Shown: piece after piece, positions 12,686-48,212 of the stretch
How positions within the stretch are numbered: the stretch's first letter is position 1
Layout of the letters: each line of letters begins with the position of its first letter
DNA from: Monarcha castaneiventris obscurior
Taxonomy: Eukaryota; Chordata; Aves; Passeriformes; Monarchidae
Assembly (NCBI GenBank): GCA_026261815.1
Contig: JAMPIT010000886.1
Span: 21,248,001 to 21,312,000, forward strand
Direction of reading: 5' to 3'
DNA length: 64,000 nucleotides
Made by a program: the position numbers and the translations under genes
Notes under the pieces: model-generated
Seen by the model: only the letters and a program-made list of their open reading frames with translations
Databases searched by the model: none
Told to the model about the DNA's origin: nothing

Positions 12686-14150
12686 CTTTTAGGTTAAAAG
12701 TATCTCAGATGCTTAGGGATTTGTTCTGGAAAATTCAAAATAGGGACTAATGAGTTAACCTTTCATATAATAACTTGTTAGCTTTTGCATAAAGGAAACG
12801 GTTTTATGCTCATTATAGCTGGTATATTTCAATATTGATACCTGTCCTTTTCTTTCAGTTGATTTATTGACAGATTCTCCTCTTAATGAAGTTTAAATAG
12901 ACTTTTTTTTTGTTGCTGTTGAGTCATATCTTCTAATGCATTAGCATTTTTTTGTACATTGACTGCCTGAAGCATGCATTCCGTGCCTGTAGCTAGTTTG
13001 GTGCTTCTGTTTTAAGAAGCATTTCCAAATCTTGCATGCTATATTAAAAAAAAGCAAATTTGCATTTTATGTTAGTTTATCATTTTGACAGCCTTCTGAT
13101 CTACTGTGTTCCTCAGAAGAGAATAAATAGATGGAATTACAAGTTGTTATCCATGGGAAATCATTTAATGATGTAATTACTATGAATATAGCAGCTAACA
13201 ATAATGATAAGATCCAAAAAATTCCAGAAAGAATCCTTAAAATGATGTTGCAGTTTTTGTATTTCTGAGAAGGGAAGTATCTCAAGATACTTATAGACCA
13301 AAATCCCTTGATTTTAGTTTTCCATAGATGTGAAGTTAAATGCGTTTATACTTGTGCACTTTCAATATAATAGATTTTGTTCTGTACAGAAAATGATACA
13401 AAATACCAGAGTAATAACAGTTAATTATAGATGCAAATTAATTAACACATATGCAGTTAGGTTTCACATGAAGTACGTGCTGCCGACTGCGTTGGATGTT
13501 GAGCGTTCACAGTTAGCACATCCTGCAGCCAGTGCGAGCAAGGTACAGGGATATGGGGCTTTGGGCTTACCTGGTGCTGCACAAAGCAGCAAATTCCCCT
13601 GAACAGAAAACAACAGTTTGTTGAATGACATTATTGCTTTGACTATTCTTCATCTTCTTCTATAAAGCATACGTAAAAGTATTTATTTAAAAAGTAAATG
13701 GACTATTATATGTGCTCAGATGGAGATATTTTATGACAGATCTATTACAAATCAGATTTACTAAATTTCTTGTGTTCCCAGTGCATCAGCTGAGAATTTC
13801 TGTCTCATTTAGTAGTATTGACTGTCCTCTATGACATGTACAAGCCCAGAGTCTATCACACCAAATTTTGGCCACAAGATTTTAAATTTTTTTTTTAACA
13901 GTTATTGCCTGTGATACTAGTAGGAGCTATCTAGTCCTAGAGTATGTTTTGGAAAACAGTACCTTCTGCATATATTTCTGATTCTGCTTTTTGGGGGAGG
14001 GGTTTTTTTGGTTTTTGGTTCGGTGTTTCTTCTTTTTGTTTCTTGTGTGGCAGCCCTTCCAACTCTTGCCTTTTGAAATTAGGTTGTGAATCCACATTTC
14101 ACCCTTATAGTATAGTCTTCATCAATAACATGCATTCCAAAATACAGAAC

Positions 14151-14193
14151 CACCCCCTAACACCCTCCCCCCGCCCCCCCCCCTCCCCCCCCC
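14151..14193 (-). repeat. C-rich tract; potential G-quadruplex on the minus strand
   Basis: The + strand is almost pure C broken by single A, G or T residues or short spacers. It has more than four C-runs of at least three, so the minus strand fits the G3+N1-7 pattern several times over. Confidence 0.85.
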
Positions 14194-16718
14194 GAATTCC
14201 AAATTTGTGGATTTGGGGGAAAGAAACAAACACATTTTCAGAGATTTTGTTTTTGCCTATAGTTAAAGGATCAGTTGCCAGGCGAATCATATGACAGCAG
14301 TGTAAAACTGGACTAATTGAGATCCCAGTCAGACCAGGGCTTTCCAGATTGTCTGAGGAAATTGGAAAAGGAAGTTGTTAACTTCAAAATACACCTGACT
14401 CAAAGAATATGAACTGGATCAGGACTGTCCAGTTGCTGGCAAAGCATCTTCTCAATGTTTGGTGTATGTATTTCTTCTTTCTTGTTAATTTTGATTTTAG
14501 ATGTGAATAAAATATTTCCTGTTGTACAAAAGACAAGATGAAGTTCATCAGGTACGATCCTATGGGGGTTTTTTTTAAGCCAACAGCCAAAAAGTTGACT
14601 CTTTTTTGAATCAAAACCAGCATTCTGGTAAATGTAAGCTTTCCTTTGCCTTCCACTCCTGCCAAATTAGGTCTTGGAGTTTAGTGCTGAGGCGGAGTTG
14701 ATTGTAGGAGTCAAGTGTCAAGTGTGCCTTAGCAGTGATTGAATTCAGGAAAAAAACAAATTTAAGAGCAATTTGCAGTTCTTTTTCAGAAGTACGCAGG
14801 AGTTGGCAACTAAATTATCTGTTCTGTGAAAATTATTTGAACTTACTGGAGTGTTTGAGCTATTTGCCAAGAAATCCAGTCAGTGTCAAGCGCTGCTTTC
14901 AACTGCAAATAATTATATATTAGTTCTGTAATACATTTAGTTAAAATAATTTCTTTTAAAAAAATTAGATTTGTTACAATTAAATATAAAAATTACCATG
15001 AGGGAAGGAATGCATCCGTTTAAAAGAAATCAAAACCTATAATACGTAATTCTATTTTGCTGTTTTTTTAATATATCTTGGGAATCAGAATGGGATGTCT
15101 TTCGGTTTATGGCAAGTAGAAACCCTCTTAAATTAATTTGGTAAAGATATTGCTTGTACCACCACAGCAAATCTAAAGACATTATGGACAAAAACTTGCA
15201 AAAAGAGATGCTTGTGATCAGAGCAGATAAAATGCAGTATTTCTGTGCTTAAGAAACAGTATAAATAAGTTATTTACTATTCAGTTATTGGTGAATAGAA
15301 TAAAGCCCCATCTGTTTATGTGAGTGAATAACATTAACTGCAGTGGAGGAACCACATTGCACCTCTCCCCTTAAGTGATTAGCAGAAGCATCTGACAGAG
15401 GGGCTTGAAGAAGTTCTCTGTGCTAGGCTACAAAATTTCTGTGCCATTTCTCCTGGAGCCATTTGTGCAGAGTTCCTGATGTTAGTGTAGCGAGAAACAA
15501 TAAGAAATGAGTTGTGCAGCTTATATTCTGTCTTGATTTTGTACCTAGCTGGTACTGGAATAAAAAGCTGAAAGGTAATTTAGAGATGTGAAAGTGTATT
15601 CTTTATCCAAAGTTTCTTGGTTTTTTCTTAACTGTTAAAGACACTTATGTTTGTACATGTAGCAGTGAACTTAATGGATTTGCTTCAGTAACAGAACATT
15701 CTGATTTTGAGGGAGTACTTCCTCTTTGGAGTCCTATGGCAGTTTTATTATTTTGTGAGAGCACGTATGAGTTCTCCTCCAAAGCATTGTTCACATGCAC
15801 ACTGTGGGCCCAGTATTCCCCTGGAATCTCAGCCTGGTCTGTTCCAGTCACAGATAGGGTGAACACAGAGCATTTCCAACTAAATGTGGTTGGAAGTCAC
15901 ACATGAGGAATCCAGGGGCTTTTCTGGGATTTGTCTGTCCTAAGGCAGTAATTTTTCAGTTGGTTCACATTTTTCTTTCTTAGAAGAGGGATCATTCCTT
16001 GAGAATATTGAACCTTGGAGGGGGAGCATTTCCATGTGGAACTGTGGATGAAGTATATGGTATAACAATTAGGAGAGGCCAATCCTGAAATACTAATTCC
16101 TGAAAGGATTGACTCAAAGCCTAATATCACCTTTCCACTGTTTTGGCTTGGTCTTTCAGAGGGCTCCTAGTCTGGTGAGAGAAAGCCTTGATGTTAGAGG
16201 GGAGACACCATATTTTAATCTTTTTTTAAAAGTTTTCTCCTAATTTCTTTTGGAGAAGCTTCTTTATTAACTCTGGAAGAAATAAACTCCATATCAGCTT
16301 AGATGGAATGTTCCACCACAATGCTATAAGCCTTGCTGTATATATACAATAAAGTTGAGGCTGAATTTGCACTCTTTGCTACTGGGTGTGATGGTTTTCT
16401 TTTACTTTGGAAAAATATTGCAATTTAATAGTGCTAATCCCATCAGTTATGAATTTGTTTGGAGCTGCTGAAACCTTTCCTGTTTTGAACTTCTATTAAG
16501 AAACCCAGTTAGAATCTGGCTAATTACTTAATTTCTACACCAGTGCTGTTAGTGCTAAGTGACCTAATTAGTTGCTTTCCTGACTGGATTGTCTGTCTTG
16601 GGGTGACAGGCTCTTACACAGGCTCATGTTTGCAACCTGAAAAGATGCTCCCTTTCCGATAAGCCATATCTTGACATTTACATGAAACCCGTCAGTTTCT
16701 AGTGGACTTACCCTGGTG

Positions 16719-16772
16719 GGTTTTTTTTGTTTTGTTTTGTTTTGGGTTTTTTTGTTTTTTTTTTTCTTTTGT
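16719..16772. repeat. T/G simple repeat (TTTTG-like)
   Basis: Runs of TTTTG pentamers are flanked by long T runs. It is low-complexity sequence, possibly an A-tail on the minus strand of a lost retrocopy, though no retrocopy body is recognisable beside it. Confidence 0.8.
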
Positions 16773-19700
16773 TAGATCTAAGTTACATATCTCATTCCTT
16801 CAGAATAGGTCTCCTTGAAGAGATGCCATCGTGCCAGAAGTCAACACACTCCTGAGGCATCTTCAGTGACATCTGTGAGGGATGTCTCTGTTCAAGCATT
16901 TTGTACATTTTTCCCGCATGGAGATTATCTCCCTTCTTCCTTCCCAGCCCACCCCTCATTATGCCTTTGGTGCAACCTCTGGGCACAATGCATCATTAAA
17001 GTAAACAGTTTTAGAGTCAGTGTCTTCCTGCAACTGCTAGGTGAACTTCTAAGGTTTGGATACTACTTGGAGTCAATCACTGTGGGAACAAGATGTGGAA
17101 ATCAAACATTACCTGAATAAAAATGAAGGTTGTTTAGTAGTAGCTGAAAATTCTTTGAAATGTACTTTGTGTAGGTAGGTTTGCAACCAGCCCTCATTCA
17201 TTTTTTGACCAAAAAATTGGGATTTAGAAATGGAAGGGTGAAGTACATTTTACATTATCCAGTACTTGTTGCTGTGGCAACATAGATGCATAATTTTAAA
17301 GGCAAGCATTTTTTAGCCTTTGGGGTAAGATAGCATTTTGTGTCTTTTTCCTATTTCAGATTGGGAAACAGGATTTATGTTTCATCAGATTTTTACAATT
17401 AGCATACATTCACTTGAAATATAATGTATGTTATGTTTGTAAATTGTATAATAATTTATAAATTAGTAAAAATGGTGATTTTAAATTGCTCTGGGATGCC
17501 TTAAAAATGAAACGTTTGCTATTACAACAAAAATTATAATCTGAGTTATGAGAGCCTTGGTAAATAGTTTAATGCATTGGGAATTCTTGACAACAGATAG
17601 ATGAAGACCTGCCACTTTAAAAACTCCCTTGCTTTAACTGCTTTCTAACTCCAGTAGTCAAAAGCTGTTAAGCTTTAAGTGCTCTGTCATATTTGTGGGC
17701 TTTTATAGCAAAGAGTAGAGCAGACAGCAGAGATGATGGAAAACGATGGTAGGGAGACTTAAAATACTATAAAGCATAGAGACAATTGTATGTAATGCCT
17801 GGAATTGAAACCTTTCTGAATGAAATGATCAGCCATATGTGCCACCCTTATGGACCCTGTAAGAAGGAGAAAAGAAATGTACCCTATTGCTAACTGTGCA
17901 TGAAATTGCAGTGTTAGGAGATATTGACCAGATGTTTCAATCTCAACAAATAGCTTGTTATGTGACTGAGTGAAAATCTCTCTGCTGCTTTGATCACATA
18001 CACCTTAAAGGAAGAAGTAATTTAATAGAGGTTGTCCAAGTTCATCATTGTCAATAAACTTTGACTTGACCTTTGCCATCTGTTTTTGATACTGTTGCTG
18101 ATAGAAGCTGATAGGCAGCTGTTTACAGTTTGTGCTGTATGAATTCTGTGCTGCCAGACAATGAAAGAAGTCTCTCCACTTGTGGGTTTTTTGCTGTCCT
18201 TCTGAGTGTGGGTGTATTCATTGAGACTGCACATCATTTAGCAGGGGAGTGTGGGTGACATATGCATGGGTTTTGAAAAGGAAGTTTTGTTTTAATGTTA
18301 CAGATACGCAAAATCATACGTGAAATATCCTAAAAGTGTCGCTTTGCAACAGCATCAGCTTCACTTAGGGAATAGTACCTAAATACATATACAGTGTTTT
18401 ACACTGGAGAATTTTAAGGTATTTTTAAATTGCTTGTCGGTCTTTTTTGTATCTATTTGAAGTGCTAATTCTTTATGAGTAGGCTGAGGTAGAGTAGGCT
18501 GAGGCATTGTACTTTTGCAGTTGTCCAATGAGTCCCTTACTATACCTGAGTATGATGTTCCATTTTCATGTTGTTTATATCCATTTATTCACATCTGAAC
18601 CCCGCTGCTTCTGACCAGAGAGGACCAAGACTTTATGTTGTACTTTACTTGCCACCTTTCATTATTTCACACCCAGTGTTCAAGATGGGTGTTAGTATCT
18701 TTTGAGTTCTTTTACTGATAAAGATACTCCTAGTGCTTACTTCATACACAGCTTTGCAATATTGGCAAATTTTTTAATAAATAGTTGTATAAACTGAAAC
18801 AGCTGCAGAAGAGTCCCAAGTAACCCTGGAATTGTTTCTGTTGTGACACCCTTCAAATAACTGTTATCTGTGATAGTGAGAAGAGCTGGTGTGACCAACC
18901 TTGTTCTGTAGATTTGTCATCTTTTACCTGGTTTTGGGAAGGGAATACACAATTTTTGAGGAAAAGGAGTGACACATCAGATCAGACAATGGGGAAGTGG
19001 TTGATGTCTCAGGTTCTGCCCTTCAAATGGGAGAAGGACACAAGGCCAGCTGTGTCTCAGTTGTGTGCCTTGTAAGGCCTTGCAGGAGACGTTCTGCCTT
19101 TGGCCTCAGATAACATTAATTGACCTTCAGAAGTCAGGCTGCAGCACTTAAGGTGTTGGAGGCAGAACTGTAGCATTATAAGCACAGCATAAGAGTGTGA
19201 TGGAGTAAGGAATATTGGAATTAAATGTTATTTAAAGGGTGCAGTAAAAAAGAGCGCTTGATTTTGGTCACATTGAAACTTTGGAATATGGCTACTACAT
19301 GTTTAATTACAAAAAATATGCTTGTATTTCCTTGTACAGCAAGAAGCTTACAAACTAGACTAAAAATAAAACTGAACAAGAAGATGAAGAGCAATGATAA
19401 AAAATAGGAAATGGAATACAGAAGAATAGCAGCACTGAAAATAGTTACTTGGGTTATAGAAATTTTTTTTAAGAGGCAGTTTGTTAAATTTGTTTTTAAA
19501 TGTAGAAGTGAATGAGGTACTGCTCCTAGATGATTAATGTTTTGATAGACATCTTAATTTGAAAAGCTGTAGCAAAAGGCACTTGTAGCACCATGTTAAA
19601 ACTAATAGATGTTCCTGTGCAGGGATTTGGATAGTACATGCTGAGCCAAATGCTGGAATGATTTAGATATTGGTCTCAGTGCAAGGCTTTAACTAGTCTT

Positions 19701-20069
19701 TTCCTTTAAAAAATATTATCACTTTTATCTCATTTGACTGGAAATTGCTTGAGGGTGTTGTCATGCATTTTAACAATATCACTTCCTCATGCAAGATTTG
19801 GCAGCTTCAGCTAATGGTGGAAGAATTACTGTACAGGACATTGAGCTCCTTTTCACAAGCCTGCTTTTATAAAGATAAGCTTATTTTTTCCTTTTCTCAT
19901 TTTTTTCTTATGTGGCCATTATGTGATAATAGCTGTTGCAATGTTTAAAAATCGATCAATGAAAACTAAAAACAAAGAAATTTCAAAGGTATTGGAACAA
20001 ACTGTAGTAACTCATCTGTTTTCCAGGGTCTTGTTGCTGTAGTCTCGTAGCAGTGATTCTGGAGTTAGG

Positions 20070-20563
20070 TGTATTGGGTTGGCTTGGGATTCAGTTAATT
20101 TTTCATAGCAGCCCATATGGTTCTGTGTTTTAGATTTGTCACCAAAACAGTGTTATTTAACACAGCAGTGTTTTAGCTACTGCTGAACAGTGCTTGCACA
20201 GCATCAAGGCCTTCTCTGTTTTTTCTCTGCTGCCCCCCCTGCAAGCAGACTGCGTAGAGGAAAGAGGTTGGGAAGGGACACAGTCAGGACAGCTGACCCA
20301 GGAGATAATCCGGGGCACACAGACTATGGCAATAAAACTGGAAGGGAGGGGGAGTTTTGCCAAGTAGCCGTGGCTCAAAGAGTGGCTTGGCATCAATCTG
20401 CTGATGGAAGGTGGTGAATGAATGTCTTTGCATCATTTCTTCTTGAGCCTTGTGGTTTTTTTCTCACTGTTGCACATCTGATTCTCTCCTTTGTCCCTCA
20501 AGGAAAGAGAATGAAAGACTGACTGGGTGGAGGCTTAACTCTGGCTGGGGTTACCCACCACGG
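20070..20563 (+). mobile_element. Solo LTR of an avian ERVL-like endogenous retrovirus
   Basis: The segment begins TGTATTGGGTTGGCTTGGGA and includes 'aacagtgcttgcacagc', 'gggacacagtcaggacagct', 'gatggaaggtggtgaatgaa' and 'gattctctcctttgtccctc'. It ends at a 'ctggctggggtta..ccacgg' terminus. This order is what I recall for a widespread class of avian ERVL-type LTRs of about 0.5 kb. The base word TAGG flanks both sides (20066-20069 and 20564-20567), consistent with a short target-site duplication. No internal gag/pol sequence follows, so it is a recombinant solo LTR. Its orientation matches ADK. The terminal CA looks mutated. An AATAAA lies at about 20330. Confidence 0.82.
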
Positions 20564-20567
20564 TAGG

Positions 20568-27324
<6,757 letters not shown>

Positions 27325-28125
27325 GATCTAAACCCCTGCAGAAGGCAGGACCAACTTCAAAGCTAGATGGAGTTTTTCATGGCCGTGTCCAGCTCGGTTT
27401 TGAATATCACAAAGGATAGAGGTTGCACAAGCTCTCTGGGCAAACTGTTCAAACATTTGATTACTCTTCATGGGAGAAATTATTTTGATGGTACTCAGTT
27501 GCAGTATTCCTTCTTCCAGCTTGTGGCTGTTCATTCTTGTGTTCAGGAATAGTCCGGCTCCATCTTCTCTGTAAACTTTGATTAGATATTTGAAGAAAGC
27601 AGGAAGGTCTCCCCTTAGGTACCTGTTCTTAAGGTTCACCCAGAGCCTTTCTGCATTTGTTAAGTGTTCCAGCCTTCTAATAATATTGATAGCCCACTGC
27701 TGGACTCACTGCTCTGTGTCAGGGTCTTGTAATGGAAAGTTCAAAGCTGGACACAGAACTCCAGGTAAGGTCTGGAGACAGAGGTTTTCCTCTGTTTTGG
27801 ATTTAAAACTTCATTTATCCTCCTGGCTGCACGTTTGCCCATATACAGCAGAATGTGATGAACCTTCTCTGTGTTGTACTCTGCTGACTCGTGTTACAAG
27901 CCTCATCCACCAGCATCTCCAGGTCCTTCTCTGGAAAACTGCATGGTATCCTGTCAACATTCAGCCTATATTGTTGTGTGAAGGTATATGACTTTGCATA
28001 TACCTTCAAGTTTTCTGCCAGCACAATTCTTCACGCTGTTGAAGATCCACTGAATGACAGACAGCCCTGTCCTCCAGCTTATCAACCTGTCCCTCCCAAT
28101 TTAATGTTGTACATAATGTCTTACT
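27325..28125 (-). repeat. Long, old CR1 LINE fragment, antisense, in the inter-exon intron
   Basis: Successive words follow the reverse complement of the CR1 3' region. They are 'aacccctgcagaaggcagga', 'tctctgggcaaactgttcaa', 'gctggacacagaactccagg', 'cagcatctccaggtccttct', 'aatgacagacagccctgtcc' and 'cagcttatcaacctgtccct'. The order is correct but many bases differ and gaps exist, so the copy is much older than the one at 7347. Frames of up to 137 codons over this block are by-products of the repeat. The left limit is uncertain by some tens of bases. Confidence 0.87.
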
Positions 28126-46356
<18,231 letters not shown>

Positions 46357-46440
46357 GGCGTTAGGAGCCCCAGACCAGCGTGGTTGATGTGCCTTGTGCT
46401 AATGTGAGTGCCTGTGGTTGGTGGTTCGAATGTAGCAGTA
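46357..46440 (+). pseudogene. tRNA-Ile(AAT)-like relic or tRNA-derived SINE head
   Basis: The stretch starts GGCGTTAG, then has a D-arm-like 'ccagcgtggttgatgtgc'. It continues with TGTGCTAATG, resembling the anticodon arm of tRNA-Ile (TGGTGCTAATAAC), and then GGTGGTTCGAATG, a near-match to the B box/T-arm. The order and spacing fit a tRNA-Ile gene, but stem pairing is lost and the 3' acceptor half is not recognisable. It is therefore not a functional tRNA. A tRNA-Ile-derived SINE head is known in zebra finch (TguSINE1), which makes a SINE origin possible; no CR1-like tail follows here. Confidence 0.35.
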
Positions 46441-48150
46441 AATCTAATTCTCCAGTTTTGTTCATACTTTTGTTATATACGTCACATATCACTTTTATAA
46501 GAGATTATGTGCTAGTAAGATCACCCAAATATTTGATGCATTATGTTGACTATACTGCATAATTGCTAATTAAAATTTTATTAAAATTTTATTCAACAAT
46601 CATACGTTCATAATGGATATTTGAATTTTTAATATAAATGTTAGTGAGTTTAATAAAAATATAACTTGTCATCTAACTCCAGCAAGCTAATCCTAAAAAG
46701 GAAAGAAAAAATAATTTCATTTCCGAAAATAAATTTTCAGATACTAGCAAGTCATGCAAAATTAAGCATACTTTCAAGTTGCTGCTTTGTCAAAATGGAT
46801 TTAGTTAGGGAAATTCCTGTGGATTTAAGTGAGTTCTCCCAAGAAGTGGTGTACGTGACAGAAATAAAGAAAACTACTTAACTTGCTATGAAATGCACAA
46901 CATTTATTATCACTTTCAAAGCTGCTATGTCATGCAGTTGTAGCTGTTTATGACTGGCTTGAAAATAGTTGAATAAGGCTGCTTTCCGAGGTGGCCATGC
47001 TGCTCCAGCTGGGATGTAGCAGGAGTATTGACAGTTGGGTTTAGCTGAATGGGAGTTGGGCTACTTTGAGCAATGCTTTCTTCAGGAGTACTTTGTGCTC
47101 TGATTGATCTTGGTAGTTTAAGGTGCTCTGCAAACTTACAGGGGCATAGTTTAATACAAATGTTCAGGCATGGGTTGGACAAAGTTACTGTTATTGATTT
47201 TCCTTTTAAGTTCAAAACCAAGAATTAACCTCATCCCCTCTAGTTGCTTTAAATCAATGCTGTTCATAAACTCTTTTATGACACTTCCTTTTATGTCACT
47301 CTCATTACATAATCAAACATATATAAAACTGGGGTTTAGATACTGTTTATTTTCTTTAAGATATTCTCTTCAACAGAATAAAATAGGAATAGAAATGAGA
47401 AATAAAACCATGGAACAAACTAAGAGCAACATTTACAACTCTTGAGTGAACTGATAGAGTGCAGGAAGTGTTAAGGGAAGAGTAGGACGTCATAGCCATG
47501 CTATAGGGAAATATGCACAAAATACCCTCTCATCTTTCAGTAACCTGCAGCTCAAGGTCTTCCTCAGCTAAAGGCAGTGGCATGTTGCTCAAGAGTTCTT
47601 GAGGTTTATCAGTTTTTAACAAGAAAATGTAAATAATAGATTTTGATCTTCTCCCTTTGCAGCCTTCTGGAGTGACAAGTCGTATGCTTGAGTCATGTAT
47701 GGATGAGGTATAATTTTTTAATTTTGAGTTTGCCACGTGGTAGTTCTATTGGATTATATTTAGTCCCCTCAGTATCAGAGACACGGAGCAATTGTTCCCT
47801 GTGTCCTTCCTGAAGCTTGAAGGTGGCTGTGGCTTCTAGAAAGGGTGATTTTGTATGAGGTGGTTGACATGGAGTAAGCACTTAGGTGAAAGGAGAGTGA
47901 CCCCATATGGATCTCGTTAGTGTGGGTAGCTTGTGAGGAAACACTTGTGCCTTCTGAAGTGGAATAGGCTAAGGTGTGCAGAGGCTGTAAAGTCCTAAGG
48001 CTTGCCTCAGAAACCAGAAAATGGCAGCATGGCAGTTACTCTACATGAGTAGTGTTGAAGGTACACCACACTGAGATGTACTTTCATTCTAAAAAAGGAT
48101 AAGCTCCAAGTACAGTCTTTCTATGAGTTACCATGGAGTACAAACTGTAT
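46441..48150 (+). other. ADK downstream intron with unclassified GC-richer antisense segment
   Basis: Between about 46925 and 47880 the minus strand carries three consecutive open frames (62, 68 and 98 codons) in unlinked frames, followed by an AATAAA near 46900. No protein family is recognised and frames are interrupted. An unclassified old repeat is the likelier explanation. Confidence 0.35.
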
Positions 48151-48212
48151 TGAAGGTTAGACTTGATGATCTTGGAGGTCTTTTTCAACCTTAATGACTA
48201 TGATTCTTTTAC
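48151..48212 (+). repeat. CR1 LINE 3' terminus, sense
   Basis: TGAAGGTTAGACTTGATGAT, then CTTGGAGGTC, then a close match to TTTTTCAACCTTAATGAC and TATGATTCTT: the canonical CR1 3' end with its terminal ATTCT-type octamer repeat. Only about 60 bp are clearly retained. The element points the same way as ADK. Confidence 0.9.

Larger units (their letters stand above)
9241..20069 (+). other. ADK upstream intron, long stretch with few recognisable elements
   Basis: It contains a 24 bp palindrome (9810-9833), a MITE-like remnant (12603-12685), a C-rich tract (14151-14193) and a T/G simple repeat (16719-16772). It also has a two-unit tandem near 18478-18507. The open frames, up to 120 codons at 11621-11983 on the minus strand, lack any protein-like or splice support. 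Confidence 0.55.

Noticed and set aside
27578..27991. 137-codon plus-strand frame in the inter-exon intron
   Set aside because: It lies wholly inside an antisense CR1 copy.
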